64,000 bases of DNA from Pholis gunnellus (lineage: Eukaryota; Chordata; Actinopteri; Perciformes; Pholidae), in the NCBI GenBank assembly GCA_910591455.2, contig OU342823.1:18933219-18997218 (forward strand), written 5' to 3'. Below, one piece after another: positions 42,601 through 45,760 of this stretch. Below the pieces are notes generated by a model. The model searched no databases. It was not told the DNA's origin and was given only the letters and a program-made list of their open reading frames with translations. Every line of letters starts with the position of its first letter. Position 1 is the first letter of the stretch. The translations under genes were made by a program, and so were the position numbers.

Positions 42601-45369
42601 GCCTCAGCTCTTCCTTTATCACACAGTATGTAATGCTTGAGCACACTGATATTATATATCCACCTCCTGTTGTGTCATTTTCAGCACTCACTTTGTTAAA
42701 CAAATGTGAAATTGTCTAATAAACAGAGGAAGACCTTTTCACCTGCAGCTCCCTGAGACTCTAATAATATCTACAGCCAGAATCTCTCTCTATATGTCCC
42801 CCCCCCCCCCCCATCCCCCCACCCTCTCTCTCCCACTCTCGCTCTCTCCTTCCTTTAACTTCCACCATGCTGCCGGCTAAAACAAGACAGCTTTATGCTG
42901 GTGTCATACCAAAGAAACTTCGCTGAGACCTACCCAGTTTTTCAAAGCTTCCCCACCCCCTCGCTTTTCCTCTCATTAACTCCTTTTACTGTATGCCTCC
43001 ATATAGTATTAGAACAAGTGATCCCATAGTGTTTGTCTAAATCCAAACAGGTCAAGAAAAAGAGATCTCTTGTGATCACCCCTATTTCAGAATTGAAGTA
43101 TAAATGTGCAGTTATAGCACAAGTTCAAGCTGTGGCTTTGTGAAGAGGAAGAGATGCTCGTCTCAATGTGATTCTGCAAGGACTGTGAATATGTGACAGC
43201 TATACACATGACAAATGTCCAGCAAGGAGCTGATTAGCTGACACTCTTGGTTGAACATATTAGGGAGAGGTCTCTGGAAATGCTAGCTTTGCCTGCTGGA
43301 ATGCACATGCCTGCGCCCTGGGGGCTGAGAAAACGTGTCTGTACACTGCTAGATGAAGAGGGCACCCTGCAGAAACAGCTTTGACTGACTGAGACCCCGG
43401 AACACAGAGCCTGCAGCTAATTGTTTGAGATTTTTTTTAGAAAGAGGCAGGAGTTGGTTGGTGTTTGGAAAAGTGAGATTTTCAATTTAAAGTAAAATGA
43501 CATTCCAGTGTCTTCTGAATTGGCAGGTTGTAATCCTAGTAGGAAACAAACTGCTGTAAAACGAGGAGATGTTAAGTTTGTAAACGAATAAAAAGCTACA
43601 TTATTGATTTGTGCCGTATACATTAAAATATCAATGTCATTAACTGCAATAACTGATTTTCTTTTTTTAGACGTCGAGCTTTAACTTGACTAAATATTTG
43701 GTTTAAAGGTAGAGACTTATGAAAACTTTTCAGAACCCATAGTAGAAGCTATTTAAGCTCATTTCCATTCTGGAAAAGTGTCACTATGGAGATTTAAAAA
43801 AGAAGTATCCTAAGTCTCTACCTGTATCTGTATGCAACAGTAAATCCTTACAGAGTTGTCCATAGGCCAAGGTGTGATGCCTATCCTGAACCCTATGACT
43901 TGTGGCCATTGTGGCTGCCGGCTCGGCCAATATGCAGTCCCGCTCTTTGAAGGCTCTGAAATCATAGGGAAGTGCAACAAGGACCATCATCAAATAACTA
44001 CTCAGTACTTAAAAGGGAAGCATTCTCACCGCACACACAACAGAGCCTTGTCCTGCAGCCGACAAAAACATCTAAGTGCAAAGTTGCGGGGAAGAGCTGG
44101 GCAGCGTGTGTGTGTGTGGGGGGGGGGGGGGGGGGGGGGCACAAGTCAGCTTTTGGGCTTCAGTGTGGACCAGGGCAGTGTGGAGATAGGGTGAACCTGC
44201 CTGACCACTTAGCCCCCTGCAGACCCAGAGGGGCTTTGCACTCTGCACTGACAGATCTGAGATCCTCCAAGGCCTTTGTGAAAATGCACTTCACTACCAC
44301 ATATTTATCACCACACTCATGCTGTACCCCGCCAGAACATCCTCATGTCTACAAAAAAACTGTGCTGTGAGCCTCATAATCAGCCATCTAACCTGAATAG
44401 TCTTTCCTCCTCTTCAGTATTACATGCCCTACATTCATTAATGAAGAGTACACTCAGTTCAACATATACGGATAATTACAGCACTCCCACACTATCACAC
44501 AAGTCAGTATCCCATCAGCCTGAAATGAAATGTAAAAACACTTGTCAGCATGAGGCATCGACGGTTTCAGTTCAATTCAAAGTTTGTAAGTTGCAAGTTA
44601 TCACAGTGTAAGGTAGCCCGTGTCGTCTGGCTGAGGAAAACCCACCCTGCTAACCGTGTCCACATCCACCTCGCGGACCACAGTCCAAACAATGAGCTTT
44701 CTTTCAGGCTAAGTGAATCTGTTTTCCCGAGCTCCATAGACACATACCAGCTGCTTAGGATGAATTTAATTGGGCGAGGTGTTTCATCTTCTGAGCGGAC
44801 GCTTCCCATTCATGCGTAACAGCAGCCCGCAGTAAATAGTGGGATACTGAATATAGTTTGTTGGCCAACGATATATATGCACCTCAGTACTGTATAAGAG
44901 TCTTCTCTGGGGTTTAACCGTCCACTTCACTGCAGCAGTGAGGGGGGCGCCGTTTTACTGTACCAAACGCTCCGTTTGCTGAGTGTTAGTTGTTTGTTGG
45001 AGGCTTTCACAAAGCGCTCAATTACACAGGTATCTGGGGAAATCTCGCTTCAATGTAATTACTCAGGTTATGGAACGTTGAAGTAACAAAACATACAACT
45101 AACTACGAAGCAAACGTGACGCCACTGTGTCCAGGTAAATCTGTTAATCCCCAAATCTCCATCATCAGTTACCGGGTTTTCCGAGCCGGTCGCTGCTCCG
45201 TCCCCTTTCGGCCAGATGAAGTTTATTAGAGAAGCTTGATCCTAAGAATCTTACCTGCTCCGACATTTGTAGCTTGTAGAACCAGGGTTAAAGTGATGAA
45301 TGCAGTTACAGTGGAATCCATAAACCACCTTTTCGTTTTCCACCTTGTGGACCACTTTTGCATCTCCAT
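3495..45369 (-). CDS. col11a1: Collagen type XI alpha 1 chain gene, 5' half (exons 1-37)
   Basis: This is a fibril-forming procollagen chain that is secreted and co-assembles with other type V/XI and type II chains. In cartilage and notochord sheath it nucleates thin fibrils and limits their diameter. The spliced reading frame (958 codons with exon 6A) has a signal peptide, a TSPN/laminin-G-like domain (about residues 40-230), an acidic tyrosine-rich variable region (about 261-418), a short minor helix (441-500), a hinge (501-531) and uninterrupted Gly-X-Y from about 532 on. The signal-peptide core, the GPGVxAETD motif before the minor helix, the hinge, the exon lengths and the basic exon 6B all match vertebrate COL11A1 as I remember it. 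COL5A1, COL5A3 and COL11A2 share the architecture but not this 6A/6B pair. The gene is cut by the left window edge, so the remaining helix and C-propeptide are missing. No frameshift or internal stop was seen. Teleosts keep col11a1a and col11a1b; I cannot tell which this is. Confidence 0.95.
4176..4229 (-). CDS. col11a1: col11a1 exon 36: major helix
   Basis: 54 bp, GPQGPQGPVGFSGPKGPP; acceptor TGCAG, donor GTAAGT. One Pro-to-Ser difference from the human exon as recalled. Confidence 0.95.
4230..6600 (-). other. col11a1 intron 35
   Basis: 2.4 kb AT-rich intron. Its start on the plus strand (4440-4625) holds an interspersed repeat that is also present near 62.9 kb. The rest shows no exon or clear structure. 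Confidence 0.7.
4440..4625 (+). repeat. Interspersed repeat copy 1 (right end, TIR-like)
   Basis: 4467-4580 resembles 62911-63080 base by base over two blocks (for example TTTATTGTxxxTCGTCTCTTTTTT, then AATTACA.TCA.AATAGT, then GTGTATTATTAACA.GAT). The block ends in ATATCACGGTTATCATCAAT...CACAACACC, roughly the reverse complement of the left end seen at 62756 (AGGGCTGTCACAATATC). This suggests a non-autonomous DNA element with inverted ends. Confidence 0.6.
6601..6645 (-). CDS. col11a1: col11a1 exon 35: major helix
   Basis: 45 bp, GTAGNDGPPGGPGER; acceptor TGCAG, donor GTAAGT. GPGER is a GER-type triplet context of the kind recognised by collagen-binding integrins; binding itself is not shown. 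Confidence 0.94.
6834..6887 (-). CDS. col11a1: col11a1 exon 34: major helix
   Basis: 54 bp, GPRGGRGARGPTGKPGPK; acceptor TGTAG, donor GTACAC. With exon 33 this is a notably arginine-rich stretch of helix, also conserved in human. Confidence 0.95.
7058..7102 (-). CDS. col11a1: col11a1 exon 33: major helix
   Basis: 45 bp, GIAGKSGPRGQRGPT; acceptor AACAG, donor GTACGT. Confidence 0.95.
7103..8047 (-). other. col11a1 intron 32
   Basis: 945 bp with no exon or recognisable repeat on either strand. Confidence 0.6.
8048..8101 (-). CDS. col11a1: col11a1 exon 32: major helix
   Basis: 54 bp, GSSGFPGFPGANGEKGAR; acceptor AACAG, donor GTAAGA. One residue differs from the human exon as recalled. Confidence 0.95.
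8102..9416 (-). other. col11a1 intron 31
   Basis: 1.3 kb AT-rich intron with nothing recognisable beyond splice signals. Confidence 0.6.
9417..9470 (-). CDS. col11a1: col11a1 exon 31: major helix
   Basis: 54 bp, GKLGVPGLPGYPGRQGPK, identical to the human exon as I recall it; acceptor CTCAG, donor GTAACA. Confidence 0.95.
9595..9702 (-). CDS. col11a1: col11a1 exon 30: major helix, double-length exon
   Basis: 108 bp (36 codons), the only 108-bp exon in the window. It begins GELGMIGSRGEDGPEGPKG and ends GPAGEK; acceptor TGTAG, donor GTATTA. The 54+54 fusion is at the same place as in human COL11A1, which supports the exon numbering. Confidence 0.95.
9821..9874 (-). CDS. col11a1: col11a1 exon 29: major helix
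   Basis: 54 bp, GEDGFPGFKGDMGIKGDR; acceptor TTTAG, donor GTGAGG. The FPGFKGDMG block is conserved among type V/XI chains. Confidence 0.95.
9875..11293 (-). other. col11a1 intron 28
   Basis: 1.4 kb intron with an AC microsatellite at 10442-10480. ORFs here are short and look like chance. Confidence 0.6.
10442..10480 (+). repeat. (AC)n microsatellite
   Basis: About 14 AC units, one AAACAC interruption, then more AC. Confidence 0.92.
11294..11338 (-). CDS. col11a1: col11a1 exon 28: major helix
   Basis: 45 bp, GADGVRGLKGGKGEK; acceptor AATAG, donor GTAAAA. Confidence 0.95.
11485..11538 (-). CDS. col11a1: col11a1 exon 27: major helix
   Basis: 54 bp, GPSGPQGPIGYPGPRGVK; acceptor TCCAG, donor GTACGC. 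One substitution from the human exon as recalled. Confidence 0.95.
11539..12377 (-). other. col11a1 intron 26
   Basis: 839 bp, very AT-rich in the middle (11640-12080). No exon or repeat family recognised. Confidence 0.6.
12378..12422 (-). CDS. col11a1: col11a1 exon 26: major helix
   Basis: 45 bp, GHPGKEGPPGEKGAL; acceptor CACAG, donor GTAGGT. GHPGKEG...GEKGAL matches human exon 26. Confidence 0.95.
12423..13919 (-). other. col11a1 intron 25
   Basis: 1.5 kb. It contains a 17-base G run (12595-12611) and a short CA run (12981-12996); otherwise nothing recognised. Confidence 0.6.
12595..12611 (+). repeat. Poly-G run (17 bases)
   Basis: Uninterrupted G homopolymer, C-rich in the col11a1 transcript; length is prone to sequencing error. 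Confidence 0.9.
13920..13973 (-). CDS. col11a1: col11a1 exon 25: major helix
   Basis: 54 bp, GPHGRSGLPGLPGADGPP; acceptor TACAG, donor GTGCGT. Confidence 0.93.
14452..14496 (-). CDS. col11a1: col11a1 exon 24: major helix
   Basis: 45 bp, GLPGPQGPIGPPGEK, identical to the human exon as I recall it; acceptor CACAG, donor GTACGT. The intron just upstream carries long GT repeats. Confidence 0.95.
14655..15147 (+). repeat. GT microsatellite-associated interspersed repeat
   Basis: Long GT tracts (14655-14724, about 15001-15016, 15111-15147) flank a segment with inverted ends GTGAGGAC (near 14776) and GTCCTCAC (near 14972). Between them are phrases typical of a widespread teleost repeat (CCAGTCCTC, GAGGGTTCAGACTTGGTT, ATTATCTCAATGAGTGTCCTCAC). 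The family assignment is from memory. Confidence 0.6.
15446..15499 (-). CDS. col11a1: col11a1 exon 23: major helix
   Basis: 54 bp, GPQGEPGPPGQQGIPGTQ; acceptor TTCAG, donor GTAAAC. Confidence 0.94.
15829..15873 (-). CDS. col11a1: col11a1 exon 22: major helix
   Basis: 45 bp, GVAGVDGPPGAKGNM; acceptor CGCAG, donor GTATGA. Confidence 0.94.
15966..16019 (-). CDS. col11a1: col11a1 exon 21: major helix
   Basis: 54 bp, GPRGLLGPRGSPGPPGSP; acceptor CACAG, donor GTACGT. Confidence 0.94.
16241..16285 (-). CDS. col11a1: col11a1 exon 20: major helix
   Basis: 45 bp, GEDGEIGPRGLAGES; acceptor CTCAG, donor GTAAGG. Length and sequence match the human exon closely. Confidence 0.94.
16722..16775 (-). CDS. 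col11a1: col11a1 exon 19: major helix
   Basis: 54 bp, GELGPMGPTGASGEDGQR; acceptor CTCAG, donor GTAAGT. Confidence 0.93.
16776..17520 (-). other. col11a1 intron 18
   Basis: 745 bp with no exon or repeat recognised. Confidence 0.6.
17521..17574 (-). CDS. col11a1: col11a1 exon 18: major helix
   Basis: 54 bp, GDRGFDGLPGLPGEKGHR; acceptor CACAG, donor GTGAGT. Differs from the human exon (as recalled) only at one Glu/Asp position. Confidence 0.95.
17745..17798 (-). CDS. col11a1: col11a1 exon 17: major helix
   Basis: 54 bp, GRAGADGSRGMPGEPGSK; acceptor CTAAG, donor GTACCA. The +5 base of the donor is non-consensus. Confidence 0.92.
17799..18651 (-). other. col11a1 intron 16
   Basis: 853 bp. Apart from the CA repeat at its 5' end nothing is recognised. 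Confidence 0.6.
18586..18618 (+). repeat. (CA)n microsatellite in intron 16
   Basis: About 16 CA units starting 34 bases from the exon 16 donor. Confidence 0.93.
18652..18705 (-). CDS. col11a1: col11a1 exon 16: major helix
   Basis: 54 bp, GPRGIQGSPGQIGKAGKR; acceptor AACAG, donor GTGAGT. A CA repeat (18586-18618) begins only about 30 bases into intron 16. Confidence 0.93.
18824..18877 (-). CDS. col11a1: col11a1 exon 15: major helix
   Basis: 54 bp, GLPGTLGLKGDGGDHGPQ; acceptor TGCAG, donor GTGAGT. It diverges more from the human exon than its neighbours do. A short ATG/ATC trinucleotide run lies 14 bases into the following intron. Confidence 0.92.
18878..20116 (-). other. col11a1 intron 14
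   Basis: 1.2 kb without a recognised exon; a plus-strand ORF at 19676-20032 has no coding features I trust. Confidence 0.6.
20117..20173 (-). CDS. col11a1: col11a1 exon 14: hinge to major triple helix
   Basis: 57 bp (19 codons) encoding LAMRGPSGPMGLTGRSGPV; acceptor TGCAG, donor GTGAGT. The Gly-X-Y repeat of the major helix begins after LAMR, as in human IALRGPPGPMGL. Confidence 0.95.
20395..20550 (+). repeat. Degenerate teleost interspersed repeat
   Basis: Phrases ATTTAACCCATCCACCTAGG, GGTGCCTTGCCCAGGAGG, CAGCTACCGGGCCACACTCC and ACTGAGCTACTTCCTCC match, with decay, a repeat I recognise from many fish genomes whose end reads like 'cactgagctactgccgcc'. Family name not asserted. Confidence 0.5.
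21320..21403 (-). CDS. col11a1: col11a1 exon 13: non-collagenous hinge / N-telopeptide
   Basis: 84 bp (28 codons); acceptor AACAG, donor GTAAGT. It opens FRFGGDGEKGPVVSAQEA and ends QAQAILSQAR, nearly identical to the human hinge between minor and major helix. This segment holds the telopeptide and the region processed in type V/XI N-propeptides. Confidence 0.94.
21534..21608 (-). CDS. col11a1: col11a1 exon 12: end of minor helix
   Basis: 75 bp (25 codons); acceptor TACAG, donor GTAAGT. Six Gly-X-Y triplets plus GPPG are followed by the non-helical TMLMLP, where the minor helix ends. That motif is shared by type V/XI chains. Confidence 0.94.
21938..21977. repeat. Perfect 17-bp inverted repeat (hairpin)
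   Basis: Arms GCCATGATGTTGCTAAT (21938-21954) and ATTAGCAACATCATGGC (21961-21977) are exact reverse complements around a 6-base loop TGCCTG. It can fold the same way in either transcript orientation. Confidence 0.9.
22077..22103 (+). repeat. (CA)n microsatellite in intron 11
   Basis: About 13 CA units. Confidence 0.93.
23005..23067 (-). CDS. col11a1: col11a1 exon 11: minor helix
   Basis: 63 bp (21 codons) of Gly-X-Y starting GLPGPSGLQGPPGPSG and ending DPGDR; acceptor TTTAG, donor GTGAGT. Same length and closing motif as human exon 11. Confidence 0.94.
23174..23215 (-). CDS. col11a1: col11a1 exon 10: minor helix
   Basis: 42 bp encoding GMLIEGPPGPSGPS, phase 0; acceptor TAAAG, donor GTGAGT. 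The 14-codon exon with GML(I/V)EGPPGP is characteristic of type V/XI chains. Confidence 0.92.
23480..23545 (-). CDS. col11a1: col11a1 exon 9: entry to minor helix
   Basis: 66 bp (22 codons), phase 0; acceptor TACAG, donor GTGAGT. It encodes a glycine-rich stretch with GQKGDKGEPAVIEP, matching human GEKGQKGEPAVVEP. It is one codon longer than the human exon as I remember it. Confidence 0.93.
23546..24941 (-). other. col11a1 intron 8
   Basis: 1.4 kb. 24050-24195 looks like a second, more decayed copy of the GTCCTCAC-ended, GT-associated repeat at 14.7-15.0 kb (GTTGTCCTCACATGG followed by a CA run). 24480-24570 is G-rich. No exon. Confidence 0.5.
24942..25226 (-). CDS. col11a1: col11a1 exon 8: long acidic, tyrosine-rich variable exon
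   Basis: 285 bp (95 codons), phase 0; donor GTAAGT; acceptor GGAAG after a poor pyrimidine tract. It opens AVEEEDVFGAYVTEA. A central block (about codons 37-66: EYGIKEYDLKEYDD, then RLYDYGTYDEYG) packs tyrosines beside Asp/Glu, a tyrosine-sulfation context. It ends EDDEVGPGVAAETDVSGST, whose GPGVxAETD matches human COL11A1. Mammalian exon 8 is alternatively included, and the weak acceptor here fits that. Confidence 0.92.
25227..26946 (-). other. col11a1 intron 7
   Basis: 1.7 kb AT-rich intron; nothing recognised on either strand apart from the splice sites of exons 7 and 8. Confidence 0.6.
26947..27042 (-). CDS. col11a1: col11a1 exon 7: acidic variable region
   Basis: 96 bp (32 codons), phase 0; acceptor ACTCAG, donor GTAATT. 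It reads PNNVGDYNTDFDYGTVDG then TQTQSPFATSGPNE, which lines up with the human exon 7 pattern (VDDFQEYNYGT...SGTNE). It is acidic and tyrosine-containing, part of the retained N-propeptide that projects from the fibril surface. Confidence 0.9.
27252..27437 (-). CDS. col11a1: col11a1 exon 6B: basic alternative exon
   Basis: 186 bp (62 codons), phase 0; acceptor TTCCAG, donor GTAAAC. It starts RKKRSVSMKKKRTRKSLSK, contains lysine clusters (AAKKSPAKKFAAKKKR) and ends with a proline/arginine segment. 24 of 62 residues are Lys or Arg and none is acidic. In mammals this exon is the strongly basic mutually exclusive partner of 6A and binds heparan sulfate. The opening RKKR-S also matches a furin-type R-X-K/R-R site. 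It is longer than the roughly 51 codons I recall for mammals. Confidence 0.88.
28322..28414 (-). CDS. col11a1: col11a1 exon 6A: acidic alternative exon
   Basis: 93 bp (31 codons), phase 0 at both ends; acceptor ATCTAG, donor GTAAAT. It opens YTTDDLDYSQFYDYSEG and ends PTDEYSEPQ, with nine Asp/Glu, five Tyr and no Lys or Arg. In mammals acidic 6A and basic 6B are used mutually exclusively; the fish exons keep the same order. At 31 codons it is shorter than the roughly 39 I recall for the mammalian exon. A CU-rich repeat lies directly upstream of the acceptor in the transcript. Confidence 0.88.
28415..28460 (-). promoter_or_regulatory. CU-repeat polypyrimidine tract before exon 6A
   Basis: On the plus strand a GA-rich repeat runs from about 28428 to 28456, so the transcript has CUCUCU repeats about 13 bases before the exon 6A AG. 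CUCUCU is the classical binding motif of polypyrimidine-tract-binding protein, a repressor of alternative exons. A role in the 6A/6B choice is inference. Confidence 0.5.
28461..29638 (-). other. col11a1 intron 5 (to exon 6A)
   Basis: 1.2 kb without exon or recognised repeat. A 14-bp perfect palindrome ATCATGGCCATGAT is at 28526-28539. Confidence 0.55.
29639..29764 (-). CDS. col11a1: col11a1 exon 5: end of TSPN domain
   Basis: 126 bp (42 codons), phase 0; acceptor CTGCAG, donor GTCAGC. It starts GDIQQLLIVADPKAAYDYCE and contains the conserved cysteine pair of YDYCEHYSPDC that closes the domain. The tail (SESLQAQEPEEE) is acidic and leads into the variable region. The GTCAGC donor is weaker than the usual GTRAGT, as may fit an exon feeding a 6A/6B choice. 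Confidence 0.95.
30602..30620 (+). repeat. (TA)n microsatellite
   Basis: About ten AT/TA units in intron 4. Confidence 0.9.
33015..33037. repeat. 23-bp palindrome
   Basis: CATACTATGTA, one central A, TACATAGTATG: 11-bp perfect arms. It is followed by further TAGTATG-like words, so it may mark the end of an old mobile element. Confidence 0.85.
34125..34138 (+). repeat. Poly-G run
   Basis: 14 consecutive Gs within a G-rich stretch at 34060-34140. Confidence 0.9.
35061..35094 (+). repeat. (TA)n/(CA)n repeat
   Basis: TATATA run passing into ACACAC in intron 4. Confidence 0.85.
36890..37052 (-). CDS. col11a1: col11a1 exon 4: TSPN domain
   Basis: 163 bp, phase 2 to phase 0; acceptor CACCAG, donor GTAAAG. 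It reads WHRVAISVEKQTVTIIVDC, then a lysine-rich turn (KKKITKPL), then NTDGITVFGTRILDEEVFQ. The IVDCKKK cysteine and the FGTRILDEEVF motif are hallmarks of the type V/XI TSPN domain. Confidence 0.95.
37053..39451 (-). other. col11a1 intron 3
   Basis: 2.4 kb. It contains an AT run at 37789-37803 and C-rich strings near 38205. A plus-strand ORF (39094-39411) with a signal-peptide-like start is discussed in the findings. Confidence 0.6.
39452..39665 (-). CDS. col11a1: col11a1 exon 3: TSPN domain
   Basis: 214 bp, phase 1 in and phase 2 out; acceptor TGCAG, donor GTACGT. It encodes FPEDFSILTTVRPKSG and GVEVGRSPVFLFEDQTG, beta-strand segments of the TSPN/LamG fold that are nearly identical to mammalian COL11A1. 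The exon ends within a lysine codon that exon 4 completes (ADGK-WHRVAIS). Confidence 0.95.
40042..40203 (-). CDS. col11a1: col11a1 exon 2: start of TSPN domain
   Basis: 162 bp between a CAGCAG acceptor and a GTAAGA donor; phase 1 at both ends. It reads EPVDVLKVLEFQNYPEG and goes on to a cysteine in LCTNR and to QLFPG. This is the beginning of the thrombospondin-N-terminal-like (laminin-G fold) domain, which stays as a retained N-terminal globule on type XI fibrils. The cysteine is one of the conserved disulfide positions of the family. Confidence 0.95.
41130..41185 (+). repeat. V-SINE / L2-type SINE tail fragment
   Basis: GTAAGTCGCTTTGGATAAAA, then GCATCTGCTAAATGACTG and a TAATG repeat, is the 3' tail shared by many teleost SINEs and their partner LINEs. 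Only the tail is recognisable; orientation is plus. Confidence 0.75.
42798..42812 (+). repeat. Poly-C run
   Basis: 15 consecutive Cs, followed by further C-rich and CTCTC sequence. Confidence 0.9.
44118..44139 (+). repeat. Poly-G run (22 bases)
   Basis: Preceded by GTGTGTGTGT; the length is likely unreliable in assemblies and could form G-quadruplex on the plus strand. Confidence 0.9.
45255..45369 (-). CDS. col11a1: col11a1 exon 1: start codon and signal peptide
   Basis: 115 coding bases, ending in phase 1 at a GTAAG donor. The ATG at 45369-45367 sits in a good context (gaccATGg) and opens with MEMQKWSTRWKTKRW, close to the human COL11A1 start. A basic n-region is followed by a hydrophobic core (AFITLTLVLQ) and an ATNVGAG end that suits signal-peptidase cleavage. 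The frame stays open upstream for about 60 codons but has no in-frame ATG, only a GTG, which supports this start. A second ATG two codons downstream (45363-45361) is a weaker alternative. Confidence 0.93.
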
Positions 45370-45760
45370 GGTCGGGCGCCCACAATTGAATAAAACTTTT
45401 GAGCGACCGGTGAATTTGAACGACGTCCCTTCCACAATCCCAATGATGATGGAAAAATGTCCTACAAAAAAGCCATATGTGAGGAGTTTAGTCTCTTCTC
45501 TCAGCCACACCGAGGGCCCCGATCCTCCTTTCCAGTGCCCAGCCTTCACAGTGAAGGTAGTCGGGCTTTAACCAAAACGCACAGAGTGCAGTCGGTACAC
45601 TTGGTGCGTCCACGGAGAGGAGGGCTGGGCAAGCTCCACAAACCGGAGCCACGATTACAGTGAAATGACAAGGGAGCCAGCCCCCGATTAGCAAATCACG
45701 GGGCTGGAAATTCTCCTTCGGGTCCACCCATTAGCTTTGTAATGCGCCCTCAAGTCTCTC
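45370..45760 (-). promoter_or_regulatory. Presumed 5' UTR and promoter of col11a1
   Basis: The region immediately upstream of the start codon has higher GC than its surroundings and no TATA box at a sensible spacing. An ATTGG (inverted CCAAT) lies at 45440-45444. A tiny upstream ORF (ATG GCT TTT TTG TAG, 45476-45462) would sit in the 5' UTR if transcription begins above it. The transcription start was not determined. Confidence 0.35.

Larger units (their letters stand above)
40204..45254 (-). other. col11a1 intron 1
   Basis: 5.1 kb. It holds a V-SINE/L2-like tail (41130-41185), a C run (42798-42812) with adjacent CT-rich DNA, and a 22-base G run (44118-44139). First introns of collagen genes often carry enhancers, but none can be pinpointed here. 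Confidence 0.6.

Noticed and set aside
43856..44370. Plus-strand ORFs of 112 and 132 codons in intron 1
   Set aside because: Both run through the 22-base G homopolymer, whose length is uncertain, and have no family features.
45226..45571. Plus-strand ORF of 111 codons opposite exon 1
   Set aside because: It is the antisense shadow of the exon 1/5' UTR reading frame.
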